Assembly (NCBI GenBank): GCA_905221605.1
Contig: CAJNDS010000238.1
Location: forward strand, 70,001-97,500
DNA from: Symbiodinium natans
Taxonomy: Eukaryota > Sar > Dinophyceae > Suessiales > Symbiodiniaceae
Direction: 5' to 3'
Length of the DNA: 27,500 nucleotides
Shown: one piece after another, positions 1-9,518 of the stretch
Layout of the letters: every line of letters begins with the position of its first letter
Position numbering within the stretch: position 1 is the stretch's first letter
Notes under the pieces: model-generated
Seen by the model: the letters and a program-made list of their open reading frames with translations, nothing else
Told to the model about the DNA's origin: nothing
Databases searched by the model: none
Translations under genes and position numbers: made by a program

Positions 1-339
1 CATGGCTTCTGGAGCTTCTACAGACTTTTGCGAGGGCATCCTTTCCGAGCTTCCAAAGGAACCCGAAAATCCAGAAAAGAGACACTTGTCTAACCATCGA
101 TTTCAATATACTGTCGGAGTTTCGCCAAGGGGGGTCTCCGAATACTGCTTTGCCTTGAAAATTCAAAAAAACGACGGCCCCTTACCAAAACGAGGCTGTG
201 AAAAGGTCGCGGGGCGGGTGGCCCTTCAGTATTGCGGCTTTCCATCGATTTCAATACTAAAAAATTGTGTGTCCAGGCCAATCCTCCCCATTTGGGGCTC
301 ATTCGGGCCTTCCTGTCAGGGGCTTTGAGGGGGAGGGCC

Positions 340-820
340 GGGGTTGGCCAGGGAAAAGGTTTTGGGTTTAGGGTCTGGGCTTTGGGGTTTTTAGGGTTCA
401 GGGGAGAAGGGCTTTAGGGCGTTTAGGATTTTAGGGTTTAGGCGAACATGAGTGACGAGCCTTGACCCCCTCCAAACCCCACGCTCCCCCACATGAGATA
501 GCTCTAAGCTAGGCTGTTACATGTTTTATAAGTCTTTTTGTGAAACGTCTGCTTTAAGCCTAAAACCCCCCCAAGCCGTCAACCCTGAACCCCATAAAAC
601 CCCACAGCCTCAGCCTCCGAGCAATAAGTCCTAAACCCTAAAGCCTCTGTGCCACAGACCCTAAACCCCCTTATGGCCCCAAACCCCGAACGACCTTAAC
701 CTCCAAACCCAAAAAGTCTGACACCCGCAAACCCTCAAACCCTCAGCCTCAACCCTTAACCCTAAACCCTGAACCCCAAAACCCGAAACCCTAAACCCTA
801 AACCCTAAACCCTAAACCCA
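340..820. repeat. Degenerate telomere-type repeats, TTTAGGG then CCCTAAA
   Basis: 340-450 is TTTAGGG-rich. 545-820 is degenerate CCCTAAA ending in pure units. Nothing coding seen in this stretch. The 1-330 segment holds a repeated CCATCGATTTCAATA motif (95 and 242) and no convincing gene. Confidence 0.8.
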
Positions 821-886
821 TCGCTTTGGGAGGATGGGCGGCTGCCACTTGCTCTGCGCTACGAGGGCGGCCCCAGCCTCGACGGG
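821..886 (+). CDS. Exon-like island, unassigned
   Basis: Between a CCCTAAA array (to 820) and weak TTTAGGG-like sequence, one frame reads SLWEDGRLPLALRYEGGPSL with nearly all G/C third positions. An AG at 831-832 could be the acceptor. No family recognised. Confidence 0.3.
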
Positions 887-904
887 GGCGGAGGGAGGAG
901 GGTT

Positions 905-1975
905 TCGGGCTTGAGGGTTGGTGTTTACTATTTGCTTAAGAACCCCCCAAAAAATGATTCAAAAAAATCAAGAATCACTATATTACCCAGATAAGGAAAA
1001 AGCAGTTTTTTTTTTTTTAATTTTTGTTGGGGTTCTGAAGCAATTGGTAGAATAAGGTTCAGGGTTTTGGGCCTGCTTTGGGGCTATTTTGTATCTGCCC
1101 CTGTTGGGTTTCAGGGAGCCTTCTGAAAAATTCTGAGTTTCAGATGGCTTTAAAGGGCCAACCAAATGTCTTGCGTAGCCAGCTTGGTCAGTAGTTGAAC
1201 TATAAACGTTTCGGTTGGAAGAATAAAGTTTTAACCTTGTCATTCCTTGGTACCCTAAACCCTACCTAGTGCGTAAACCCTGTGATTGGGCTGGGTTAAT
1301 GCTTAAGGTCGCGGCTTCGGGCACTTCGGGAACGAGTCCAGGGATCCACTCCTCCTGAAACAGCTGTAACAGGAGCCACGAGGGTTTTTTGTGCGGGGGC
1401 GGCTCTCGGTGCGTAGTTGCGTTTCCGTGTTTTTTTGGCGGTTTCAAGGTAGTTGGGGTGGATGCTTTAGGGGACGGTGCGTTGTGGTCAACAGCCCCTG
1501 AACCCCAACCTTCCTCCGGCACCGTCAGCAGGCTCCAACTACGTCAACTTCGCGGGTTTGTTCGATACCCTCTGAACACTTCAAAACATCCCTAAGCTCG
1601 GCCCGAACCTGAAGTATTTTAAACCTCCCAGTCCGACGCCATTTAAAGGAAAACCTGGTGGCGGCCGGCAGGCCTACCGTAAAACACCCTGATTCCCTCA
1701 ACACCCTAGAACACCCTAAAACACCCTAGAAACCCTGAACCCTAAGCACCCTGGAAAACCAAAAAAGAAGCCCAGACACCTTTAAGAACAGGAATTAAAT
1801 CCTGTAAGCAGAACAAAAAAACTTTACACAACGTAAACACCTTTGAAACCCAAAAGAAATGGACCCTCAACTCCCTCCTCAAAGCCCTAAACTTTCCTCG
1901 ACCCTAAACCCCTAACCACCTAAACCCTAAACCCTGAACCAAACCTCTGAACCCTAAACCCTAAACCCTCAACCC
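905..1975. repeat. Low-complexity region with CCCTAAA patches
   Basis: 1690-1745 and 1880-1975 are degenerate CCCTAAA. 925-1250 is AT-rich with no gene signature. A short tail SNYVNFAGLFDTL-stop at 1532-1572 was seen but is unsupported. Confidence 0.6.
1306..1363 (-). CDS. Exon-like island, unassigned (minus strand)
   Basis: On the minus strand after GTTACAG: LFQEEWIPGLVPEVPEAAT. It is flanked by CCCTAAA on the left and weak GGGTTT on the right. Product unknown. Confidence 0.22.
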
Positions 1976-1991
1976 TCATTCGCCCTCCGAG

Positions 1992-2048
1992 CCCCGAAAA
2001 ACGACCAAAAGGCCGGGCCTCGCGGATGCCGTCGCCACTGAGGCCAGG
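1992..2048 (+). CDS. Exon-like island, unassigned
   Basis: PRKTTKRPGLADAVATEAR after CCGAG, with a GA donor after GCCAG. It is flanked by CCCTAAA/CCCTCAA on the left and by a long TTTAGGG-rich tract on the right. Product unknown. Confidence 0.3.
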
Positions 2049-2051
2049 AAC

Positions 2052-2560
2052 TCTTTGGGGTTCAGGGTTAATTATAGGCTTTAGGGTTTAGGGTTGAGGG
2101 TTTTAGGGTCTAGGGTTGAGGGTTTATTGCTTCAAGAACCCCCCAAACGAAGAATACATAATATTCTTCGTTGCAAGGGTAATGTGGGGATGATCTAGGG
2201 GGTTCTAGGGCATTAGGGTTTAGGGTTTCTAGGAGGGTTTAGGGTGTTTAGGGTTGAGGGAGTTTAGGGGGTTTAGGGGTTCAGGTCTTCTATGGGGTTT
2301 AGGGGGTTTGCAGGGTTTTATAGGGGTTTAGGGGGTTAGGGTCTAGGTGGTTTAGAGGTTCTTAGGGGTCTAGGGTTTAGGGTTTCTAGGGGTTTAGGGT
2401 GTTTGGGGTTAGGGAGTTTAGGGGTTTAAGGGGGTTAGGGCTTCTAGGGTGTAAGGAGGATGTTACCCTTTTATGGCTTCTAGGGCTGTTAGGGTGTTTA
2501 AGGATTTGGGCTTTGGCATCGGGCTTCAGGGCCTCAGGGTTTACAATGTTTAGGGTTTCC
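2052..2560. repeat. Long degenerate TTTAGGG tract
   Basis: Some 500 bp of TTTAGGG, TCTAGGG, GGGGTTTAGG and related variants. No gene seen. Confidence 0.85.
2146..2172. repeat. Perfect hairpin AACGAAGAAT/ATTCTTCGTT
   Basis: Ten-bp arms with a 7-bp loop in a TTTAGGG-rich region. The arm core matches the 21455 element. Confidence 0.7.
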
Positions 2561-2564
2561 GGTG

Positions 2565-3945
2565 CCCAGCAAGGGGCTCTCGTTTCCAAAAACCGCTCAG
2601 CTTCGCCCATCAAGGGAACATCTCCCTACTAAACCCAAAAAGAAGAAGGAATGGTAGGGGGCCAAGTAAAATAGACTTGGAAGTTTATGGCAACGATTGT
2701 CGTTTTTTGGCCGGGGTTAAGGGAAGAATGCTGGCAATTCCTTAGGCGTTCGAATCCTGGCTAAAGCAGCAAGGGCATGCGTCGGGGAGCGTGCTCCGTC
2801 GCAAGGGTTGGTGTTTCGCAAGTCTTGCGAGGCTCGCTCCATACATGGAGCTCTTCCATGCGAGCCGTTCGCTCAGAAATCAAGAGGCAGCAGGGGAATC
2901 AAGGGAGGGCCGACTGCTCCGTCTGGCAGCGGTGAAGTACGAACCCAGGGTCCTGCCAAAAGCGCTGTGCTAGGATTCAGCTCCAGCGGGACGGTAGCAT
3001 CTACGCAGCCATTGCATGTTACCGCGCGGCTTGCCCTAGAATCCTAGAAGCGTTTCGCACTGTCTGAAAATAGTCGCTGCCAAGGCCGGTACTCCATGAA
3101 GCTCCTGCAACAGTGAACGGCCTGTTCAGGCTATTCCCAACCACCTTCCTGTTTCACTCATGGCTCACCGGATCAGGCGAAAAGAAGCGGCTGCTTCCAT
3201 ACTGGCCACCCGGCCGAAGATTTTAAAACAGCTTCCAACCTTGAATCCTGGATTCTGAAAGCGCATTCTGTGGAATAGGAGCCATCAACAGAAAGCTCTC
3301 GACCCCTCGACGACCTCCAGTTCCCCCGCAAAGCCCTCAACCATTCCGGCCTGAATTGCCCTAGACACCAGGGCTGCAAGGTGAGTCTTCTTCCTTCCCA
3401 AACCCCTTTGGCCTCGACCCACTGGCCCCCCAGGGCAGTCCAGAGTTTAAACCCCTCTTAAACGAAACCCCTCCAAACCTCAGAACGGAGGCCTTTGAAT
3501 TCCTAGGTGGTTGGACGGCCTCCCCCGTAAAACTACATAATATCACCCCCGCCCTGATTGCTTCTTCCCCCGCGGGTATCACGTCCTTGGAGGAGAGGAT
3601 ATAGAGAACACCGAACCTAAACCACAAATCCCAAGCCCTAAACCCTTAACAGGGAATATCTATAGAACCCCTAAACACCAAACCCCTTCAATTCGATGTT
3701 GCTTTTTTCTTCGTCCAATTTCTTTCGTCCGAAGTGTCCGCAGACTGCGTGCACAAACACAAAACCCAGCATCCCAAGCCTAAACCCTAAACGCTCAACC
3801 CGGAACATATGTATATATGTATATACATATATTTATATATATATATATATATATATATAGATATACATATATTTATATTTATACACACACTGAAGACCAG
3901 ACCCTAAAAACCTCAAATACCAAGCCCTAAGCCCCGAAGTCACCC
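2565..3945. other. Intergenic or intronic stretch without recognised gene
   Basis: 2640-3350 lacks telomere repeats and recognisable exons. 3360-3800 has scattered CCCTAAA. 3805-3885 is a (TA)n/(TATA) microsatellite. Confidence 0.5.
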
Positions 3946-3947
3946 AG

Positions 3948-4007
3948 CAGGCAGTCGCTGCGTCCTCTGCTCTTTCGGCTCGTTTCGTGCGCCTCCTCGC
4001 AGGCAAG
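3948..4007 (+). CDS. Exon-like island, strand uncertain
   Basis: Plus reading: QAVAASSALSARFVRLLAGK between CACCCAG and a strong GTGAGC donor. Minus reading: LACEEAHETSRKSRGRSDC, followed by TTAGGG on that strand. Either is possible. Confidence 0.25.
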
Positions 4008-4128
4008 GTGAGCTGCCAGCGCCTCACCTTGAAACAGCGAACCCGAAACTTTAAACCCGAAACCCTAAACCCTAAACCCTAGCCCTAAATCCAAAACCCA
4101 AAACCTTTGTCTGCTACCCAAGAACAAG

Positions 4129-4188
4129 ACTGCAAAAGTTTGAGTTCTACGTCTTTGCCGCCGTGGTTCGGGATGAGGAACCACTCAC
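4129..4188 (+). CDS. Exon-like island, unassigned
   Basis: LQKFEFYVFAAVVRDEEPLT, with mostly G/C third positions, follows an AAG acceptor after CCCTAAA repeats (4060-4100). Product unknown. GA and GT donors lie near 4164-4175. Confidence 0.3.
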
Positions 4189-4189
4189 C

Positions 4190-5002
4190 AGAGATTCTTC
4201 TCCCACCCCTGCCTCCCCCACCTTCAGGGAGAACTTATTTTTCTCGCATATTCGAAACCCCCCTCCCACCCACCCCCCACCCTCTAAGATTCACTCCCCA
4301 TACCACAGAACATTGCATGCGCAAGGGGCAGGGGTGAGGGGCTGAGGGCTTGATTTGGAATAGCCTGAAGGGACTTGCTACGGCTGGTTCGCAGGTGCGG
4401 GGGTTTGCCATCCTTCACCCTAATTCCTAAACTGCTTGAACTCTAAACCCCCTACATTCTAAACCCCTTGAACCCTAAATCCCCTAAACCCCGGGTTACT
4501 TGAACCCCAACAGTTGCTGATCCAGGGGGTGGGGTTCTGAGGGGCTTCTGGGGATTGCAGGGCTTTGGGGGGTTTTAGGGTTCCATGGTTTCAGGGCTTT
4601 TTAGGGTTTTAGGGTTCTGTGACTTTGCGGTCTTTACGGCTTTTAGGGTTCTTTGGTTTTAGGCGTCTTAGGGTTTTTTTGGTTCTATGGTTTTACCATG
4701 AGTTTCCATGTTCTCCCCCTCTATACTACCCCCCCTAGGTTCCCCCGTTAAGTAACCTTGGGCTTAATACCCTTAAATGGCCTTAATTATGGGTAACCTA
4801 GGTGAGGGGGGGGGGGGGGGGGGGGTGCAGTGGGGGTAGTCTGGGAACCCATGGCTTTAGGGGTTGTTCAGGGTTGTTGTCGGGGTTTGGGAGAAGTTGG
4901 GGCCCTGAGGGGACCCCTGAACCCTAAACCCTGAACCCTGAACCCTAAACCCTAAACCCTAAACCCTAAACCCTAAACCCTAAACCCTAAACCCTAAACC
5001 CC
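4190..5002. repeat. Repeat-rich stretch upstream of RPS24
   Basis: Pyrimidine-rich 4190-4300; CCCTAAA-like 4440-4500; TTTTAGGG-like 4560-4700; a G tract 4807-4825; pure CCCTAAA array 4919-5002 ending 48 nt before the RPS24 ATG. No promoter motif identified. Confidence 0.75.
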
Positions 5003-5050
5003 AAACCGACCTCACCGAGGCTCGTGGAGCCAGCCGGTGCAAGCGCAACC

Positions 5051-5075
5051 ATGGGGGACTTTACCATCCGCACAC
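5051..5075 (+). CDS. RPS24: RPS24 exon 1 (start codon)
   Basis: A 25-nt first coding exon encoding MGDFTIRT plus one base of an Arg codon. The donor is GT at 5076. It lies between a CCCTAAA array (4919-5002) and a TTTAGGG array (5101-5140). An AG at 5032-5033 could serve as the spliced-leader trans-splice acceptor, but nothing proves this. Confidence 0.88.
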
Positions 5076-8000
5076 GTGGCCCAACAGCACTTGAGAGGGC
5101 GGGGTTTAGGGTTTAGGGTTTAGGGTTTAGGGGCTTTGGGGGGCTCCCGGGGACCAGACAAGGACGACAAAAGCGTTCTCGGAGTTTTGGAAAACCTTTG
5201 ACCCATGCCACCCCCGCCCCCCCCCCCCCCTCCAAAAACTGACGCTGTAGAGAGCTCTTGTCTTAGCATCCTTTTTGCCTTTCATGTAGGGCTTTGCAAG
5301 AATCAGGGACCCCTAAGATCGTAAACCCCCGATGTCGAGAGGCAAGTTCCAGACGAACCCACTCCTGGGCCGAAAGCAGTTCGTGGTGGATGCAGCTGGG
5401 CCCGAGTATGAGAGACCTGCGCAACAAGAGGGGGAGAACTCTGCTGATCCGATCTGTCCTCCTTTTTTGGGGGGGGGGGGGGGGTTTAGGGTTTAGGGTT
5501 TAGGTTTAGGGTTTAGGGTTTAGGGTTGAGGGTTTAGGGTTTAGGGGGGGGGGGGGGGGGGTTGGGGGGAAAGCCCCCTTACGGTATATTTCGCCTGAAG
5601 GTGATCCATCCCTCCATGGCGAACGTCTCCAAGGCGGATCTGTCCCAGAAGCTGGGGAAGATGTACAAGGCAGGGGCCGGGATGCCAGGCCATCGCTTTT
5701 CGGCCCCAGAAATCCGCCCCCCCCTGAAGTGAAAAGCAACATCCGGCCCCAAGTGATGTTTTGTGATGTTCCCCCTGATACGAACAGTCCTTGGTAGGCA
5801 TGAGTTGAAGGGTGAACATCCCAACGTACTCGTAGAGGTGCACGACACCAAGTGCATACCCTAAACCCTAAACCCTAAACCCTAAACGAGGTGCACGACA
5901 CCAAGTGCATCCAGCTCTTCAGCTTCAAGACTGCCTTTGGCGGCGGCCGCAGCACAGGAGCCTGGGGGGGGGTTGAGTCGGGTTCCCAGAGAGCCCAAGA
6001 CCAAGGAAAAGACCGTAAACAACAAAGGTATCCTTGTTATACCTCAAATGATAAAGGGATCCTTATGATACCTTAAATGATAAAGGGATCCTTATGATAC
6101 CTTAAGTGATAAAGGGATCCTTATGATACCTTAAGTGATAAAGGGATCCTTATTATACCTTAAGTGATAAAAGGATCCTTATTATACCTTAAGTGATAAA
6201 GGGATCCTTATTTTACCTTAAGTGATAAAGGGATCCTGAGTATGACTTAAGGAATTACTATTCCTTACTTAAGGGGTTTTGGGCTCCTTGGGTTCGGGAC
6301 TTTTGAGAGCGTGCCATGGGACTTGGGGAAGCTTTGAGCTCTCATTGTTTGGGATGTTCCCCCCTTATACTAACAGTCCTTAAGGGATTACAAAAGGGGA
6401 CTATAGTCCCTTGTAGGGAATGCTAGCATGAGGTGGAACATCCCAAACTCATTGTCGGGGCCTGGGCTCGCGGGCCACTATAGCGCAACGCAAGCCGACA
6501 CGTTCGCGGGGGGGAGCGCCACGGGCCGGAGAAGAAGCAGTTGCGGCTTGGGGTTACAGCAGACCCTGACTTAGAAAACTGAGCACCCCCGCACCTGTTG
6601 CCCCAGGGTTCGGTCTGATCTACGAGAACCTGGCCACTCAGCTGCAATTTCCGCTGGCCTTGACGGCTTCGTAGGGCCTCACAGAGAGTGTTTGGCAGCT
6701 CGGGGATTTTGAGCGGCTCGACTTCCAATGCGTCAAGGGAAGCTCAAACCCAAACCCCCAACTTGAACCCCTCCCTCTCCCGTTGCAAGCAAGGATGGTG
6801 CCGGTCGCACGACTCTAACTCGTACCAGGTTACAATGCACAAGTTGTTTCAATGCAAGTTCTTTTGCGGTGGTTGCACATGCTGCATTGCAACCCAATCG
6901 CTTGGCAACGTACCCGGCTGGAAGGATGTTAAAGAGAGGGAGGCCCGCAATGTAGCCCTGGACCATCAACCTAAACCTAAGCCCTAAACCCGAACTCTAA
7001 AGCGAAAACCAAACCAAACCCTGAACATGCAGAAGCACAGTCCTCCCAGCTAAGGAGAAGCTGACTCCTGGTCCGCATAAGTCTCTCCGGGGGTGTAGAA
7101 AAGCGGGGACTGCTTGTGTCATCCGAGGCTTGCGAGTTATCAGGGTTTAGGGGTACCCGGCCAGTTAAAGAGATGTGGATGAGCAGAATTGCTGTGTTGA
7201 GGCTTCATGGGCGGGCAGCCAAGGGCCTAGAATGGAAAAAGGCCCAAATGGTTCTAAAGGCACATGGAGCCGCAAGCCTCTCCTGGGGAAAAACCCACAC
7301 AAATCCCAACGCCCTGCTACAACCCAAGCCCGAAGCCTCCGAGCCCTACACCCCCCACCCGAAACCCTCCTAAACCCCAAACCCTAAAGTTGAGGTTTCA
7401 TGGTGTATTGTTCAGAGTTTGAGGTTTAGGGTTTAGGGTTAAACCCTGCCCCCCAAGACCCGCCACCCTCAAACCCAAGCGGCGCCACAAGCTCCAGGAA
7501 GAAGTTCGAGCCCAAGTACCGCCTGAAGCGCGCTGGAGTGGGTGGAGACCTTTGGTGGCCAAAAGAGCAGATCTGTAAGTTAGGGTGTCGGTTTTTGGTT
7601 TCAGGGTGTAGGTTTTAGGTTTGGGTGAGCTCAAGTCTTACAGATTGAGGCTCCCATCTCTTGAATTCAAAGAAGGTTGTAACTTCGCACATGGGGCCTC
7701 GGAAAGTCGTGCCCTAAACCCTAAATACGCCCTAAACCCTGAATCCTCACGACAGTTTCCAATGTTCCCACCGTGGCGCCATCACTCAGGAGAAGACAGG
7801 AGCTGGACGACGAGGCCAGTTGTACATATATTGTATTTATTTTTCGTCTATTGTTATTTATGAATTTATTAATTTCTACATGCTCCATGTATCAATATAG
7901 TTCCGGATCCAAGATTCAGGAACCAAGATGTCTGGGAGAAACTCTGCTCGGTATCTTGAATCCCTGCTAAAACTCGGGCTCGCAGCTTAGCGTTGGGGAG

Positions 8001-8427
8001 TGGCAAGCTGAGTGGAGAATGGGATGCGGGCACCCAAACCGCGGACAAGTTACTCGAAGCCTGCCCTACACCCACCGAAATGCAGTGGGTAGCGAAACCA
8101 TGCAGACAAACCTTGTGGAAGCCCGCCCTCCCACACTCGACCTGCAGACTCGTACCTTCAGTGGCGTGAGAAGAACTATATGGCACGTTCCAGAAGCACA
8201 AACCTTTCTACGGGTGGTGTTGAGCGCTTTGGAGGGAGATACGAAGGCTCGACCTCTAAGAAACGATGGCGGGGCGTTCCCCAAGCCCTCAACCCTAAAT
8301 CCAGCTTAGGGCTCAGGTTCCTAAACCCTAAACCCTAAACGACCGAGATGCAGAGCCAGGAAAGAAGGACACCAAGAATCGAATGAAGAAGGCCCGTGGC
8401 AAGGACAAGTCGAAGGTGCTGGCCTAA
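5051..8427 (+). CDS. RPS24: Ribosomal protein eS24 (RPS24), eight exons
   Basis: Small-subunit ribosomal protein eS24, a cytosolic 40S component. Inferred exons: 5051-5075, 5342-5391, 5601-5669, 5891-5957, 6607-6643, 7498-7537, 7790-7811 and 8360-8427. They total 378 nt in one frame (125 residues), close to the roughly 130-135 of animal and fungal eS24. In order the translation shows MGDFTIRTRKF, TNPLLGRKQFVVD, KLGKMYK, LFSFKTAFGGGRSTGFG, KKFEPKYRL and a basic tail KNRMKKARGKDKSKVLA followed by TAA. Each matches the family colinearly, including the FGGG(K/R)(S/T)xGFG motif. Inferred donors are GT (introns 1, 6), GC (2, 3, 5) and GA (4, 7), and all acceptors are AG. The start is the ATG that gives the family N-terminus. 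Identity is near certain. The edges of exons 6 and 7 (Gly-Glu-Lys region) are the least certain. Most introns carry telomere-type repeats. Confidence 0.93.
5342..5391 (+). CDS. RPS24: RPS24 exon 2
   Basis: Encodes (R)KFQTNPLLGRKQFVVD. The acceptor is the AG at 5340-5341 and the donor is GC at 5392. The phase from exon 1 (C|GC = Arg) restores the conserved RTRKF. Confidence 0.92.
5464..5572. repeat. G tracts bracketing TTTAGGG array (RPS24 intron 2)
   Basis: Poly-G (5467-5484), TTTAGGG units with one TTTAGG (5485-5545), then poly-G (5546-5562). A potential G-quadruplex region on the sense RNA. Confidence 0.9.
5601..5669 (+). CDS. RPS24: RPS24 exon 3
   Basis: Twenty-three codons from VIHPSMANV to KLGKMYK, matching the helix after the conserved RKQ motif. 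The acceptor is AAG at 5598-5600 and the donor is AAG|GC at 5670. Confidence 0.93.
5765..5821. mobile_element. MITE-like palindromic element, short copy (RPS24 intron 3)
   Basis: Starts GATGTTCCCC, contains ACGAACAGTCCTT, ends GAACATCC. A shortened member of the family at 6347, 11465 and 15805; the right arm is largely missing. Confidence 0.55.
5835..5910 (+). repeat. 23-bp direct repeat flanking a telomeric block
   Basis: Positions 5835-5857 and 5888-5910 are identical and flank 30 bp of (CCCTAAA)4-type sequence. The repeat covers the acceptor AG and the first 20 coding bases of RPS24 exon 4. Confidence 0.95.
5891..5957 (+). CDS. RPS24: RPS24 exon 4 (start of exon duplicated upstream)
   Basis: Encodes VHDTKCIQLFSFKTAFGGG and RST plus one base. 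The 23 nt spanning its acceptor and start (5888-5910) recur exactly at 5835-5857, separated by 30 nt of CCCTAAA repeat. Use of the upstream copy would run into a stop within the telomeric block, so the downstream AG (5889-5890) must be the functional acceptor. The donor is GA at 5958. Confidence 0.93.
6024..6237 (+). repeat. 29-bp tandem array (RPS24 intron 4)
   Basis: About seven copies of a 29-bp unit containing TTAAGTGATAAAGGGATCC. The unit carries the palindrome AAGGATCCTT. Copies differ by 1-3 bases. Confidence 0.9.
6347..6448. mobile_element. MITE-like palindromic element (RPS24 intron 4)
   Basis: Fourteen-bp perfect terminal inverted repeats GTTTGGGATGTTCC/GGAACATCCCAAAC. The left arm continues CTTATACTAACAGTCCTTA. 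The right arm has diverged. Confidence 0.75.
6607..6643 (+). CDS. RPS24: RPS24 exon 5
   Basis: A 37-nt exon encoding GFGLIYENLATQ plus two bases of a Leu codon, aligning with GFG(M/L)IYxS in other eS24 proteins. The acceptor is CCCCAG at 6606 and the donor is GC at 6644. Confidence 0.9.
7498..7537 (+). CDS. RPS24: RPS24 exon 6
   Basis: Encodes (L)KKFEPKYRLKRAG, matching the conserved KKxEPxxRLxRxG. The acceptor is CCAG at 7497. The donor is placed at GT 7538. The end could shift by a few bases. Confidence 0.87.
7790..7811 (+). CDS. RPS24: RPS24 exon 7 (22-nt micro-exon)
   Basis: Encodes EKTGAGR plus one base. The acceptor is CTCAG at 7789. A GA donor at 7812 joins in phase (C|GA = Arg) to exon 8. 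Placement rests on length and phase more than on residue identity. Confidence 0.6.
8360..8427 (+). CDS. RPS24: RPS24 exon 8 (stop codon)
   Basis: Encodes KKDTKNRMKKARGKDKSKVLA and TAA. This is the basic C-terminus typical of eS24. It is preceded by CCCTAAA repeats (8325-8340) that stop 20 nt before the acceptor. TTTAGGG and TTAGGGC variants follow from 8480. Confidence 0.93.
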
Positions 8428-8479
8428 GAAGCCCCCTCAAAGTAACAAAACGGGCAATGTTCCTGAGCTTAGGAATTGC

Positions 8480-9310
8480 GGTTTAGGGTTTAGGGCTTAG
8501 GGCTTAGGGCTTAGGGCTTAGGGCTTAGGGGGGTTTAGGTTTTAGGGTTTAGGGCCAGGGCTTAAAAGCTGGCGAGCTGTGGTTTTCAGGTCAAGGCTTC
8601 GGGCAAACGGCTCCTTGCCGAAGATGTCATTTGGGGCAGGGCTTAGGGTTCTTTTGTATTCCCACTGGCAGTGGCTTCTGGGTCGTCCTCTCTCGCACAT
8701 GTTGGAATGAAGCACAGCTCAGGGAGCCACTTCCATGTGTTAGACGAAGCCTTATTGCGCGGTCACGAGCTTCCATGATGTTGAACCTGAATTTTGGGGT
8801 CGGAAGACTTTACTACTGGTATTTCCTGATGGTCCCGTTTTAGTACCAAAAGTTGAATTTGAAAATTATGTTACTTCGGACATCCCCAGCTTGACCCTCG
8901 TTGAAAACAAAGAACGCAACTAAGATGCTCAAACAAAGACACATTGATTCAAACACGCTTTCTTAGTATGTGCTTGCAACTGGGGTTGGGCACTCCAGGG
9001 ACAGCACTCCAGGGACACTCTGGGGTTGGGCAATTCAGGGATACTCTGGGGTTGGGCACTCCAGGAACACTCTGGGGTTGGGCACTGGGCAAAAATCACA
9101 AACCTATTCCAAAAGGAAATGCCCCTGCATTAGATCCTGATGTTCTGCCCAGGCCGGAGCCAAGAAGTGAGGAAGGGCCTCGACGGCTGGCCGCGCGCAG
9201 GCAACCACCGAGCAAAAACACAAAGGCGCTTAGCAGAGCAGCGGCGAGTAGATTTAGGGTTTAGGGTTTTAGGGTTTAGGGTGTTTAGGGGGTTTAGGGA
9301 TTAGGGTTCG
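8480..9310. repeat. Stretch 3' of RPS24: CTTAGGG variant array and spacer
   Basis: 8480-8560 contains five adjacent CTTAGGG units between TTTAGGG units. The remainder to 9250 has no recognised gene. TTTAGGG returns at 9251-9310. Confidence 0.7.
8981..9092 (+). repeat. 26-bp tandem array
   Basis: TGGGGTTGGGCA recurs at 8981, 9021, 9047 and 9073. The first interval carries a 14-bp partial duplication. It stays open in frame but shows no coding signature. Confidence 0.8.
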
Positions 9311-9518
9311 CTGCTTTGCGGATATTTGCTTAAGAACCCCGACAAAAATCCCTATCTTGCCCTAGTAGGGAAGAATGTGTTGATGTTTGGGTGGTTCTTT
9401 CAAATTGTAGTAGATGGTCCATGCAGTTGGTGTTCGAACGTTCCGCGAGCGTTCCTCAGTCAAAGCGTTCACTTGAAGGTTGTTCCATATTCGGGTCCGT
9501 TCCCTGCCTCATAGCATC

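Noticed and set aside
1-328. 108-codon open frame at the window start
   Set aside because: The first 20 or so codons look acceptable, but the rest runs through repeated CCATCGATTTCAATA sequence and no domain was recognised. A partial exon at the edge cannot be excluded.
2740-2775. tRNA-like B box (GTTCGAATCC)
   Set aside because: The flanking T stem does not pair and no A box or acceptor stem is present.
6024-6237. CRISPR-like array
   Set aside because: The 29-bp units are contiguous with no unique spacers, and the genome is eukaryotic.
7869-8201. 110-codon minus-strand open frame
   Set aside because: It lies inside RPS24 intron 7, antisense to the gene, with no family match.
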